A DNA stretch of 64,000 nt, taken from NCBI GenBank assembly GCA_023443625.1, contig JAEZTQ010000082.1, positions 77,193 through 141,192 of the forward strand, read 5' to 3'. Of the stretch, positions 8,673-17,445 are shown piece by piece (the first letter of the stretch is position 1; every line of letters begins with the position of its first letter). The DNA is from Bacillota bacterium (lineage in GTDB: Bacteria > Bacillota_A > Clostridia > Lachnospirales > Lachnospiraceae). A program made the translations under genes and the position numbers. A model generated the notes under the pieces. It did no database searches, was not told the DNA's origin, and worked only from the letters and a program-made list of their open reading frames with translations.

Positions 8673-9722
8673 ATGTCAGAGAAAAATTATCATGATCAAG
8701 TAAATATAGATAACACAGCAAAGCTTCGTAAACAACTAGAGAATTTGCCTGGTTTTTGTAAGCATTTCTTTCGTGGAATTGAGACCACGACCTCCTCAAG
8801 AACAAGAATTGCTTATGCTTATGATTTGGGAGTATTCTTTGAGTTCTTAGTTAACTCCAATCCCTTACTTAAAAATACTCCGATTAAAGATATTAAAATT
8901 GATATTCTAGACCAGATTAAAGCCTTAGATATTGAAGAATATCTTGAATACTTAACTTATTATAAGTCCGATGATATAGAACGCTTGAATACAGAAAACG
9001 GAAAAAAACGTAAACTAGTATCCCTACGCAGCTTTTATAACTATTATTATAAAAAGGAAATGATAACCAATAATCCTGCTGTTCTCATTAATGTACCAAA
9101 GCTTCATGAAAAGGCAATTGTTCGTCTGGATATTGATGAGGTGGTTAAGCTTCTTGACGAAGTGGAAAATGCCAATAATCTATCCAAAGGACAACAAAAG
9201 TATCACGCAAAAACCAGATTACGTGACTTAGCTCTGATGACCCTGCTCCTTGGTACTGGGATTCGTGTATCTGAATGTGTTGGTTTGGATATCAATGACG
9301 TAGATTTTGATAATAATGGCATCAAAATCAGGAGAAAAGGTGGTTATGAAGTTGTTGTATATTTTGGTGAAGAAGTAAGGGAAGCACTATTAGATTATTT
9401 AGAGCAACGTAAGGTTCTAGCTGCAGCCGAAGGACATACCAATGCCCTCTTTCTATCCATGCAGATGAAGCGTCTTAATGTACGCTCCGTAGAAAATCTC
9501 GTAAAGAAATACTCTTCTGCTGTTACCAAGCTTAAGAATATTACACCCCATAAGCTTCGTAGCACCTACGGTACCAGCTTATACAGAGAAACTGGCGATA
9601 TCTATCTCGTTGCAGATGTATTAGGCCACAAGGATGTCAATACTACCAAAAAGCACTATGCAGCAATTGAGGATGATCGCCGTCGTAGTGCTGCAAAGGC
9701 AGTTAGGTTGAGGGAGAAATAG
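8673..9722 (+). CDS. Tyrosine recombinase, XerC/XerD-like
   Basis: 349 residues. The N-terminal SAM-like core-binding domain spans about 35-140 and the catalytic domain about 155-340. Catalytic residues are visible: Arg in GTGIRVSECVGLD, Lys in IRRKGGYEVV, His-x-x-Arg in TPHKLRSTYG, His in LGHKDVNTTKKHY and the nucleophile Tyr in that segment. Such clostridial chromosomal recombinases act in strand exchange at dif-like or integration sites. No other phage or transposon genes lie next to it, so a housekeeping Xer role or an orphan integrase are both possible. GGAGGAATACT precedes the ATG. Confidence 0.88.
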   Translation: MSEKNYHDQVNIDNTAKLRKQLENLPGFCKHFFRGIETTTSSRTRIAYAYDLGVFFEFLVNSNPLLKNTPIKDIKIDILDQIKALDIEEYLEYLTYYKSDDIERLNTENGKKRKLVSLRSFYNYYYKKEMITNNPAVLINVPKLHEKAIVRLDIDEVVKLLDEVENANNLSKGQQKYHAKTRLRDLALMTLLLGTGIRVSECVGLDINDVDFDNNGIKIRRKGGYEVVVYFGEEVREALLDYLEQRKVLAAAEGHTNALFLSMQMKRLNVRSVENLVKKYSSAVTKLKNITPHKLRSTYGTSLYRETGDIYLVADVLGHKDVNTTKKHYAAIEDDRRRSAAKAVRLREK

Positions 9723-9984
9723 AAAAAAGTTTCTTGATGATGCAGCCCTTTCAACAGATATACTTAATCTTCTGTCTTACCGGTGTGATCGGATACAAAT
9801 GTCAGGTAAAAGCTATCGTCTTGAAAACCGAAAATCATTTTTAATGAGTTGTTTGGAGAGTCGATAGATAACGCAAGGCAGAATCGTTAGCTACGGACGA
9901 TTTCCATTTCGGAATTATCGTAGCGAGTTTATAATTTGGACTTAAACAGTTTTGTAAAAAATCCCCCTGCGTTATGCGAAAAAT

Positions 9985-10020
9985 CCCCTTACGTCACCTA
10001 TTGCTTGTGACGTAGCGTAA
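9985..10020. promoter_or_regulatory. Candidate MerR-type operator/promoter
   Basis: An inverted repeat ACGTCAC (9991) / GTGACGT (10007) with a 9-base spacer lies about 40 bases before the MerR start. MerR-family proteins bind such dyads inside long-spacer promoters and often control themselves. The rest of 9723-9984 shows no gene. Confidence 0.5.
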
Positions 10021-10051
10021 TGTGTTAAATTACCCTCGAAAGGAGGTTTTT

Positions 10052-10798
10052 ATGTCATACTACACGACTGGCGAAATGGCTAAACTGTGCAATGTTTCGG
10101 TGCGAACGGTACAATTCTATGACCAGCGGGGTGTTTTACATCCATCCGCCGAAAGCGAAGGCGGCCGACGGATATACAACGATGATGACCTTTCCAAATT
10201 GCGGCTAGTTTGCACACTCAAAGCAATCGGACTCTCCCTTGACTCAATCAAGGGTGTGTTGGAAAGCGAAATGTCCGGCAAAATCCTCACGATTTTACTT
10301 GACGAGCAAGAGAAAACGCTTTCAAACGAAATTGATGTGCGGCAACGGCAGCTTGAAATGATAAACATCATCAAAGAAAACATTGCCAACAAAGCCATCG
10401 TTCCGGCAAATTCAATTCTTGACATAGAACACATTATGGAAAAGAAAAGCAAATTGCAGGGTAAAAAGAAACTGGCACTGGTTTATCTTAGAGTAGGAAT
10501 CGCCGCGACTTTAGGGCTCTTGTTCATGGCGTGGCTCGTTGTATCGCATATCTGGTGGGGACTTGCGGTATATATATCCTTCGCAATACTCGGTCTGTCG
10601 ATTTCAGCTTATCAGTTAAAAGATAATGAGTTTATTTGTCCCAAATGCGATTCAGTTTTCAAGCCATCTCTAAGACGCGCTTTCTTTACTACTGGCAGCC
10701 ATAAAGTCCGCTGGACGAAATGCCCCGAATGCGGACATAAAGATTGGTGCGTTATACGGAAAAATGAGCAGATAAAGGAGACTGATAACAATGCGTAA
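10052..10798 (+). CDS. MerR-family regulator with membrane and zinc-ribbon-like C-terminus
   Basis: 248 residues from the ATG after AAAGGAGGTTTTT. The first 70 residues are a classic MerR winged helix (YTTGEMAKLCNVSVRTVQFYD, GGRRIYNDDDL). A coiled linker (about 80-130) is followed by two hydrophobic segments (about 140-180) and a Cys-x2-Cys ... Cys-x2-Cys zinc-ribbon-like end (FICPKCD and TKCPECGHKD). This predicts a membrane-anchored transcription factor, which is unusual for MerR proteins. The base composition is clearly more GC-rich than its neighbours, consistent with transfer. It overlaps the next gene by 8 bases. Confidence 0.85.
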   Translation: MSYYTTGEMAKLCNVSVRTVQFYDQRGVLHPSAESEGGRRIYNDDDLSKLRLVCTLKAIGLSLDSIKGVLESEMSGKILTILLDEQEKTLSNEIDVRQRQLEMINIIKENIANKAIVPANSILDIEHIMEKKSKLQGKKKLALVYLRVGIAATLGLLFMAWLVVSHIWWGLAVYISFAILGLSISAYQLKDNEFICPKCDSVFKPSLRRAFFTTGSHKVRWTKCPECGHKDWCVIRKNEQIKETDNNA

Positions 10799-11129
10799 AC
10801 TACTTTCAAATGATAAACTAAAGTTATTTGCTTTTGTAATGGCGGCGCACGTTTTTACTTACTTCGCTTGCGGGCTGATATTTTCGCAAATTATGAATTA
10901 CGACGATAAATATTTACAACTCTTAGGTTTTAGACCTATGGATGAACTAGCACTAACTACGAAACGCTGCCATTCAGGGCCGATTCGTAATAAGCGAGAT
11001 TTTCTGCGGCACAATATGGCGAACGGCAGGAAGAAGCATTATCTTCCTGTCGTTTTTTTTATTTATGATAGATACTTTACATTATACAAAAGATTACAGG
11101 CATATGCCGCAAGATTGGTATTTGTTTAG
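10791..11129 (+). pseudogene. Truncated membrane protein, partner of the MerR regulator
   Basis: Begins at an ATG overlapping the MerR stop. The first 40 residues (MRKLLSNDKLKLFAFVMAAH, then a hydrophobic stretch to MNYDD) look like the start of a membrane protein that accompanies such regulators. From about residue 43 onward the sequence turns polar and unlike a membrane protein, and the frame runs through a strong terminator at 11024-11060. The downstream part is therefore unlikely to be real coding sequence. I call it a truncated remnant; I do not recognise its function. Confidence 0.55.
11024..11060 (+). terminator. Strong rho-independent terminator of the MerR unit
   Basis: CGGCAGGAAGA pairs with TCTTCCTGTCG (11 pairs, one G-T) around a 7-base loop and is followed by eight T. 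It ends transcription of the GC-richer MerR segment. Confidence 0.88.
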
Positions 11130-11296
11130 CCTATTTCAAAAGTACAGACAAGAATTAAGTCCATGAAATTCAAAATGAACGAAACCAATCTAACCATTTA
11201 ACCATAAGGCTTTAAGGCAAATTAAAAGTTTCGTCCATCATATGTAAGGTTTTCATAACTGAAATTCATAAGTTTACTGAAATAACCGAAAAAAAT

Positions 11297-11318
11297 ATCC
11301 ACCAGAAAACTGGTGGAT
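11297..11318 (-). terminator. Terminator after the cytosine-deaminase-like gene
   Basis: ATCCACCAG / CTGGTGGAT with a 4-base loop; on the minus strand the stem is followed by a run of seven T. It lies just after the stop at 11329. Confidence 0.88.
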
Positions 11319-11328
11319 AAAATTTATA

Positions 11329-12585
11329 TTAATAATTTACGCCTAAATCAAGTTTAACATCATATTCTACTGGCTTTTGATTAAATAGATATTCTCCTTT
11401 TCGTATTGAAGCAAGAACATTAGCACGATTTCGTATTACATCAAATGGACTGTCTCCATCAAGAACAATAAAGTTTGCATCTTTGCCTACATCTATACCA
11501 TATCTGTCCTGGATATTCAAACAACGAGCTCCATTGTATGTGATTAAATCTAAATCCTTCTCGATTTCTTCTGGTGACATAATTTGTGCTAAGTGAATTC
11601 CATTATCAAGGATATTCATCATATTACCGTTACCCATTGGATACCATGGATCATTAATTGAATCCTGAGCAAATGCTATATTTATTCCATTTTCCAAGAA
11701 TTCCTTTACTCTAGTGAGTCCACGACGTTTAGGATATGTGTCCTGGCGACCTTGAAGATATGCATTTTCGGTTGGACAAGAGATAAAGTTCATCTTGCTC
11801 TTTTTAAATAAGTCAATCATTCTATATGCATATGAGTCATCTGCTGAACCAAATGAACAAGTGTGACTAGCAGTAGTCCTACTACCATAATCCTCCATTA
11901 GAACAAGTGCATTTAACAACTCAACAAAACGAGAATGAGGATCATCTGTCTCATCACAGTGAACATCTATAAGCTTGTCATATTTAATAGCAAGTTCTAC
12001 TACATCGTGAACTGATTTATCACCAAATTCTCTAGCTGGTTCATAGTGTGGAATTCCAGCTACAATATCAGCACCCATTTTAAGAGCTTCTTCTACTAAA
12101 TCACGTCCTCCTTTATATGTGTACATTCCTTGTTGTGGAAATGCTACGATTTGAATTTCAACTTTATTCTTTAACTCTTCACGTAGTTCTAACATAGCTT
12201 TTAATGCTGTGAACTTTGGATCTGTAACGTCTATATGTGTGCGAATATGTTGTACACCCCTAGAAACCTCATCTTTTATTCCCTTTAGAGCTAATTTTTT
12301 AACACTTTCTATAGTTAAACTTTCCTTAAAGATTGGCCACATTTCAATAGCTTCAAAAAGGGTTCCTGAACCAGCACCTTCTTGTCCTAGCTCAGATAAT
12401 GTGTAAACATAATCTAAATGTAAATGTGGATCTACATAAGGTGCTATAACTAGTTTACCACCTAAATCGATAATCTCATCTGCTGGTCCTAGATCCTTTC
12501 CAATTGCCTTAATAATTCCATTATCTACTAAAATCTCATTAGCATTTTTATTACCATATATAGTTGCATTAGTAAATTTCTTCAT
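11329..12585 (-). CDS. Amidohydrolase, cytosine deaminase-like
   Basis: 418 residues of the CodA branch of the amidohydrolase superfamily. The metal site is visible as DPHLHLDY, the second histidine region VHCDETDDPHSRF, the SHTCSFGS segment, and the aspartate in FAQDSINDPWYPMGNGNM, which matches the CodA pattern. It would hydrolyse the amino group of cytosine or a related ring in the cytoplasm; substrate is inferred, since creatinine- and isoguanine-type deaminases share the fold. AAGGAGACCAACT precedes the ATG. The DMT transporter gene lies 25 bases upstream in the same direction, suggesting uptake plus catabolism. Confidence 0.85.
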   Translation of the reverse strand: MKKFTNATIYGNKNANEILVDNGIIKAIGKDLGPADEIIDLGGKLVIAPYVDPHLHLDYVYTLSELGQEGAGSGTLFEAIEMWPIFKESLTIESVKKLALKGIKDEVSRGVQHIRTHIDVTDPKFTALKAMLELREELKNKVEIQIVAFPQQGMYTYKGGRDLVEEALKMGADIVAGIPHYEPAREFGDKSVHDVVELAIKYDKLIDVHCDETDDPHSRFVELLNALVLMEDYGSRTTASHTCSFGSADDSYAYRMIDLFKKSKMNFISCPTENAYLQGRQDTYPKRRGLTRVKEFLENGINIAFAQDSINDPWYPMGNGNMMNILDNGIHLAQIMSPEEIEKDLDLITYNGARCLNIQDRYGIDVGKDANFIVLDGDSPFDVIRNRANVLASIRKGEYLFNQKPVEYDVKLDLGVNY

Positions 12586-12610
12586 AGTTGGTCTCCTTAA
12601 TACTAAGTAA

Positions 12611-13294
12611 TTAATTCATGTTTACTTGGAATTTGATATTCATTAGAACTATTGATGCTAACATTACAATTATACCAAAATAACCAATTAAATTGATTTG
12701 TTCATTTAATAAAAACAACATATAGCAAGCCATTGTCACTGAATCGTCTCCACTTGTCCCAAGTTTCCCCAAGATGGTACTAAGAGCATATAAGAAACCT
12801 GCAACAAAACCTAAAGTCAAACCAAGTCCTGAGATATTTAATTCTCTAAAATTTCCACCGGTAACCATTAAAATACATCCGATAAGATTTAAAACGAGAG
12901 CAAAATGTTGATAGATACGAAGTTTTTCCTTGAAGAAAGCCATAGCCATTATGGCGGTCCAAACTGGAGCTAAATACATAAGTATTGTTGATGTTGCTAC
13001 TCCTACTAAAGCCATGCTTGTGTCCAAAGACAATTTGAAAATTCCTTTTGATAAAACACCCAATAAAATACTATATACTAAGCCTTTCCTAGATATCTTC
13101 AATCCTACTAAACCATTCTTTGCTAATAAATATAGCAGTAAAGGTATAAACGCTAAAAAGTGGCCAGCAAATGCGGTCATAAGTGAAGAAGCACCATTGT
13201 CAATCATTTTAGTTACAAAAAATCCACCAATTCCCCATAGTGATCCAGCTATAGCAACAAAAAGGTACCCTTTTAGGTAACTCCTCTTTTCCAT
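12611..13294 (-). CDS. EamA/DMT-family transporter, internally shortened
   Basis: 227 residues from the ATG at 13294; the longer ATG at 13312 would contain the ribosome site GGAGG and is rejected. The first half is a normal EamA domain (GSLWGIGGFFVTK, five to six membrane helices). The second repeat starts (FLYALSTILGKLGTSG) but then jumps from SVTMACYM to LFLLNEQINLIGYFGIIVML, a motif that normally belongs near the very end. Family members have about 290-300 residues and ten helices, so about 65-70 residues (roughly helices 7-9) are missing in frame. Function is probably lost. It is the first gene of a pair with the deaminase. Confidence 0.75.
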   Translation of the reverse strand: MEKRSYLKGYLFVAIAGSLWGIGGFFVTKMIDNGASSLMTAFAGHFLAFIPLLLYLLAKNGLVGLKISRKGLVYSILLGVLSKGIFKLSLDTSMALVGVATSTILMYLAPVWTAIMAMAFFKEKLRIYQHFALVLNLIGCILMVTGGNFRELNISGLGLTLGFVAGFLYALSTILGKLGTSGDDSVTMACYMLFLLNEQINLIGYFGIIVMLASIVLMNIKFQVNMN

Positions 13295-13618
13295 ACCTAA
13301 TAGCCTCCACAAAATATTATAATTATTAAGTTACTTTACATATCATGTCCTTCTTTATTTGTTTAAATTCATTAAAATTTGATGTTAGAAAAGTTCAAAA
13401 CAAAATAAAGTACATTCCATTAAAAATGTACTTTATCACTCTATTCCTTATCCTGTATGGTTTTCCTCTATTAAATTATAAAGTACATTTTTTTTTAGTT
13501 TAAATATTTATCTGAATTAAAAAATAAATCACCGATCCAAGTGTAAAGTTATAATCCTGAATAAAAAAAGCTTCCCCATTTGCCTATACAATACCCTAGC
13601 TGTTATTAAAAAGCCACT
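13295..13618. other. Intergenic region with a repeated hairpin arm
   Basis: 324 bases between the DMT transporter and acetyltransferase genes. It holds ATAAAGTACATT / AATGTACTTTAT (13405-13436), which on the minus strand is followed by TTTTGTTTTG and could terminate upstream transcription or act as a leader. A second copy of the arm (ATAAAGTACATTTTTTTTT) lies near 13480. No purine-type riboswitch consensus was found. Confidence 0.5.
13405..13436 (-). terminator. Hairpin upstream of the DMT transporter gene
   Basis: Perfect 12-bp stem with an 8-base loop followed on the minus strand by a T-rich tail. It may end the acetyltransferase transcript or attenuate the transporter/deaminase transcript. 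Confidence 0.5.
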
Positions 13619-14146
13619 CTACAAGAGTTTTTCATATAATTTAAACCAATTTAAGTTATATTCGCTTAGACCTATATCTACAGTAGCTATATAATGAAAT
13701 CCACATTTTTCATACAGACGGATCGCTGGTACATTATATTCATAAACATCAAGTCGGAGGGATTTCAAGTTTAATTTACTTCCAAGTTTTGATGCGAAAT
13801 GTAACAGTTCGGACCCGATACCTTGTCCTAAATAGTCTGGATGTACTACAAAAGTATATATAACAAAAACTTCCTCATATTTTAAATCCTTCATCCATGT
13901 GACAGATAAATACGCAGGTTCTGGCTCATGACGTAATATCATTGATCCAACCATCTTATTACCGGATAAAGCTACATATAAGCACCCTTTATTTATACCA
14001 GCTTCAGCATCTTTACGGATGGGATACACTCCTTTTTTCCATCCTGGGTAATTGGTTGTAGCAGCTAGATGATCATTCAAATTATTATATAGCTGCTCCA
14101 GCTCGTCGATGTCATCTTCCATTCCAAGTCGTATGGTTATATTCAT
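13619..14146 (-). CDS. GNAT-family N-acetyltransferase
   Basis: 175 residues. The acetyl-CoA site is visible as FVVHPDYLGQGIGSELLHFA (motif A, with QGIGS) and the C-terminal LRLDVYEYNVPAIRLYEKCGF (motif B), the standard GNAT arrangement. It transfers an acetyl group from acetyl-CoA to an amine; the substrate cannot be told. No operon partner is evident. Confidence 0.88.
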   Translation of the reverse strand: MNITIRLGMEDDIDELEQLYNNLNDHLAATTNYPGWKKGVYPIRKDAEAGINKGCLYVALSGNKMVGSMILRHEPEPAYLSVTWMKDLKYEEVFVIYTFVVHPDYLGQGIGSELLHFASKLGSKLNLKSLRLDVYEYNVPAIRLYEKCGFHYIATVDIGLSEYNLNWFKLYEKLL

Positions 14147-14193
14147 GTTCTTACCTCTCTATGTAATGTATAGGCGTTGTACTTGGGAAACCC

Positions 14194-14355
14194 TTATACA
14201 ATACGACATAGTATCCGAACTAACGGGTGCATACCCGCAGTAGTAAATAGTACTGTTGGGTCGTTGTCTGGTAGCAATGAAGCTGAGGCAATTTCACAAT
14301 GCCCTCTCTTCTTAAAAAATTCAACATACCTTCTCCTTAATTCTTGTGCTGTCAT
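14194..14355 (-). pseudogene. alaS: Alanyl-tRNA synthetase N-terminal fragment
   Basis: From the ATG at 14355 the frame reads [19 protein letters not shown] and continues through [20 protein letters not shown], the unmistakable class II motif 1 start of alanyl-tRNA synthetase. Identity stops after about 45 residues (GMHPLV), followed by a short unrelated tail and a stop. A full enzyme has about 870 residues. A GGAG ribosome site and a GC-rich hairpin (GCCGCC / GGCGGC at 14370-14385) precede the ATG. It is a translocated or deleted fragment, probably non-functional. Confidence 0.85.
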
Positions 14356-14651
14356 TGTAATCTCCATTCCGCCGCCAAGCGGCGGCACAAATTGTAATGA
14401 AAGTATTCACTGAAGTTCGCCCTTGTAAACGCCTGCGTAAAGGAAGCAATTTGATTTTTTATGATTTAACTCGATCGACCAGAGAATACAGTTATAACCC
14501 ATACATATGTATCTGTAAGTCATGTTTTCATGTCGGCTAATAGCATCTTTGAACTCTTTATCTGCCATAACTCATAACTTATTAAAATGGACTTTTGAAC
14601 TTCAATGATTTATCATGAAGAAACCCTACAATAGTTTTTTGGTAATCATCC

Positions 14652-15086
14652 CTAATTCCTACAAGGCTTTTTTAAATATATAAAACCTAAATAGCCTATG
14701 ATACATATTGTAAATATTATAAATTTAATGATGCTTAGAACATAAAAAAATGCAATTTCAATAGCAAAGATGGCAACTACCAACAGTAGAATACTACTTA
14801 TTTTATTTACTTTCTTCAAGTTGTATAAAATATAAAACATACAAATTCCAAAAGCTATTGAAAATACAAAATAAACAGGAACTTCATTTAGCAGTGATAA
14901 GGATATGAAAATAGTACTCAAGGCTTGTAGTGATAATAATAAAAGCTTATTTTTTGTTATTTTATGTCGTGATATATAATCTATGGCGCTTAATATACCA
15001 ATTCCAACTCCAAAAAATATAACAGATAATAATTCAACAGAATTAATTAAGATACACACTAAAATTATATCAATTATTTCGATCAT
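14652..15086 (-). CDS. Small integral membrane protein, unknown
   Basis: 144 residues, almost entirely hydrophobic with four or five predicted membrane segments and a few lysines in the loops (ISRHKITKNK, NLKKVNK). I do not recognise a family. It starts 21 bases after the stop of the 193-residue protein upstream, so the two are probably co-transcribed. Confidence 0.6.
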   Translation of the reverse strand: MIEIIDIILVCILINSVELLSVIFFGVGIGILSAIDYISRHKITKNKLLLLSLQALSTIFISLSLLNEVPVYFVFSIAFGICMFYILYNLKKVNKISSILLLVVAIFAIEIAFFYVLSIIKFIIFTICIIGYLGFIYLKKPCRN

Positions 15087-15107
15087 TCAATCATACCTAA
15101 TGCTTCA

Positions 15108-15689
15108 CTAGTTGGTTGAACTACTCCAGTTCTTACTCAACCAGTTATTGCATCCTTTCTGTTTAATCGGTATATTACTCCATATCTGAGCTTCGACATA
15201 AGCCGGCTGTGCATAGACAGGCTCATTCCAGTAATGTTGAGGCATGCCATATTTATCTATTATATTTAAGATTTCCTTATATGTATATACCTGTCGTCTA
15301 TACTCCAATTCATCCGTAACATGTGGGCTGAAGGTCGGAAATGTATCACCATAAGTAAATGAAACAGTGGATAAATCAAATTCTTGAATAGGTATCTTAA
15401 TATAATCGCTATCCTCAAACCAAGTCGCAAGCCAAGGACATTCTCCAATAACCATGTAATGTGGAGTCTCTCGAATAGGCTTACCACCTTTTTCTATAAA
15501 CATTGTTCGTACCAATTGTTCTAAATATTTACGCCGTTCGTAATATTTCGTACTACGTTTCCCTGCATGGAAAGTTTTGTTTTTTATGTCTAGCTGCGCT
15601 TGTATTATCATTGCATCTTCTACCTGCAAATCAGATAAACTAACAAATGGCCCAACTTTCTGTTCGAAGTAATGATATAAATAAATCAT
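15108..15689 (-). CDS. Uncharacterised protein, paralogue of the 17446-17976 product
   Basis: 193 residues, soluble, rich in aromatic residues. It shares an ordered set of motifs with the protein at 17446-17976: a charged helix, GGKP followed by HYMVIG in place of HPYYFVL, a WLATWF segment matching LHEWF, SFTYGD matching SFTFGD, and a C-terminal YVEAQIW matching YIEAQLW. The function of the family is unknown to me. AGGAGGGTATA precedes the ATG. Confidence 0.7.
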   Translation of the reverse strand: MIYLYHYFEQKVGPFVSLSDLQVEDAMIIQAQLDIKNKTFHAGKRSTKYYERRKYLEQLVRTMFIEKGGKPIRETPHYMVIGECPWLATWFEDSDYIKIPIQEFDLSTVSFTYGDTFPTFSPHVTDELEYRRQVYTYKEILNIIDKYGMPQHYWNEPVYAQPAYVEAQIWSNIPIKQKGCNNWLSKNWSSSTN

Positions 15690-15811
15690 TATACCCTCCT
15701 GAGATTATTATCTTTGTATAATCTTCCTACGAAATTGACAATCCCTTATTTTGCAATAATATTCCTTAACGTTCATTCAAGTAAGTGTTTAACCATGGAC
15801 TTATCAAAGTC

Positions 15812-16750
15812 TTACATTCGATTAAAAATTCTTAATAACTTCAACTTACCTATGGCAGTATCTGCTTTCCACCAATTTTCGGATATGGCAAATTCCTTGG
15901 GATAGATTGTATTATTTTCAAACCAGCTCCAATCAATTCCCCACACACCGTTTTCAGGCCGTGATTCAATGATATAATCAAGTTCTTTTTGCATTAGTTC
16001 CTCATTATCCCCATAAAATATGCTGTTTGGGGAGGTAATAAAGTCTGAGGGTCTTTTCACGTGATAAATCCATTTTGATATATCCTTTTCTATAGAATCC
16101 TGAACAAGCCTTCTTACCCTTCCTAAAAGAAAATCCATATCAAAGCCACTAGATAAACCAAGTTGTGGTATCCTCTCTAGAAGTTCACAGTAACCACCCA
16201 GGCCCATCTCACCAAATTCACCTAGTACATACAACTTGTCTATTAATTTCACGACAATGGAAAGGGCTCTTTTATATAGTTGAGACTCCTTATCACCAAA
16301 TTGCAAAATAAAAATAGCTATTCCTGCTGACACCCCAATACTTTCATATTCGTTAGCCTCCGGATCATAGGTCCACCAAGGAGCATGGGGATAATGATTA
16401 TTCGATGGGATACTAAAGAGCCAACCCATATCACTTTGGTGGATGCCACTTTCGATAAATTTAAATATACCCTGGATTAGGGGGTGATTTTTATCGGCAA
16501 AATTAATATCCTTTAAGATTCCTATTGCTCTATGGGTTGTATATGGTGAGGAATTTGGATTCCAGGAATCTGGCTCAAGAGCGTTGCCAAAGCCTCCATC
16601 TTCATTTTGATATAGAGACAAGATTGAAAGCACCGCTTCTCTACTTCCCTCTTCAAAGTAATATTGCCACAGTGCTAAATCAAGGGGCCTTGCGTTACGA
16701 TAAATCCATGTACGAATTTCATCAAACGACTGTTTACTTAAGTTTTTCAT
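15812..16750 (-). CDS. Alpha/alpha-toroid (prenyltransferase/terpene-cyclase-like) protein
   Basis: 312 residues. The segment LYQNEDGGFGNALEPD is a QW-type repeat as found in squalene/oxidosqualene cyclases, prenyltransferase beta subunits and related toroid proteins, and ENGVWGIDWSWF near the C-terminus is another degenerate one. Related soluble proteins of about 300 residues occur in Bacillus and Clostridia without an assigned reaction. No signal peptide or catalytic DxDD motif is obvious, so I do not assign an activity. GGAGGATTGTGA precedes the ATG. Confidence 0.65.
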   Translation of the reverse strand: MKNLSKQSFDEIRTWIYRNARPLDLALWQYYFEEGSREAVLSILSLYQNEDGGFGNALEPDSWNPNSSPYTTHRAIGILKDINFADKNHPLIQGIFKFIESGIHQSDMGWLFSIPSNNHYPHAPWWTYDPEANEYESIGVSAGIAIFILQFGDKESQLYKRALSIVVKLIDKLYVLGEFGEMGLGGYCELLERIPQLGLSSGFDMDFLLGRVRRLVQDSIEKDISKWIYHVKRPSDFITSPNSIFYGDNEELMQKELDYIIESRPENGVWGIDWSWFENNTIYPKEFAISENWWKADTAIGKLKLLRIFNRM

Positions 16751-17011
16751 TCACAATCCTCCTGTATGTAAGTGGTGGCTATATCATATTCTATATTTTA
16801 AATTCATCATTTACCTGTCCCCATTTTTACATAAACTTTTTTAAGCGATCATAACAATAATTACCCGTAGAGTATGGTTATAATACAATTAAATGAACCG
16901 GTGTCAAGTAGCGCCCCATAGATATTTTCACTTATGGGGTTACCCACATAAGGTAATGACCACAATTATTGTATTTACTTTCCCTATAGATTATTTGCTC
17001 TTGCCTAAGGA

Positions 17012-17386
17012 TTAGCGTATAGGTTTCCCTATATTCATATCTATTCTCCATTGAGGTGCTTGTCCATCTTCACCCCAATACTCGTCCAGTTCCATAATTC
17101 TATGGTCTTCCATCTTAAAAAATGAGGTCACATGAAAAGAACTATCTTTTGACCATACACGAGTAACTGTAATTAAGGTCTCTCCCTGCTGTTCAATTCG
17201 TTCAACCTCGCTATTCCAGCTCCCTGGATAGTCACAATTGACCCTCAAAAAGTCATTAACATTAAAGAGCTCATTAGTTTCATGCCAACGAATAGAGGCA
17301 TTATCGTGAAAATACATTCTCAATTCTTCCCTCTTCTGTGCTGCTATATAGTTCCAATACTTCGTTATATATCTTCTGATATCCAT
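17012..17386 (-). CDS. NTF2-like / SnoaL-like domain protein
   Basis: 124 residues with the typical NTF2-like cone layout: N-terminal helices (YITKYWNYIAAQ), DNASIRWHETNE, then beta strands ending in HRIMELDEYWG. Small proteins of this fold act as isomerases, hydrolases or ligand binders; substrate unknown. AAAAGGAGACACA precedes the ATG. It sits 60 bases after the paralogous protein at 17446 and may share its transcript. Confidence 0.75.
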   Translation of the reverse strand: MDIRRYITKYWNYIAAQKREELRMYFHDNASIRWHETNELFNVNDFLRVNCDYPGSWNSEVERIEQQGETLITVTRVWSKDSSFHVTSFFKMEDHRIMELDEYWGEDGQAPQWRIDMNIGKPIR

Positions 17387-17445
17387 TGTGTCTCCTTTTA
17401 TTTTTTATTATTATAATTTCTTCTAATCTAGATGGATTTTGCCGT

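Noticed and set aside
8673..11129. Integrative element comprising recombinase plus MerR unit
   Set aside because: No attachment-site direct repeats, relaxase or phage genes are seen; composition changes only at the MerR part.
13295..13618. Purine riboswitch before the transporter/deaminase pair
   Set aside because: The conserved riboswitch core sequences are absent; only a simple hairpin is present.
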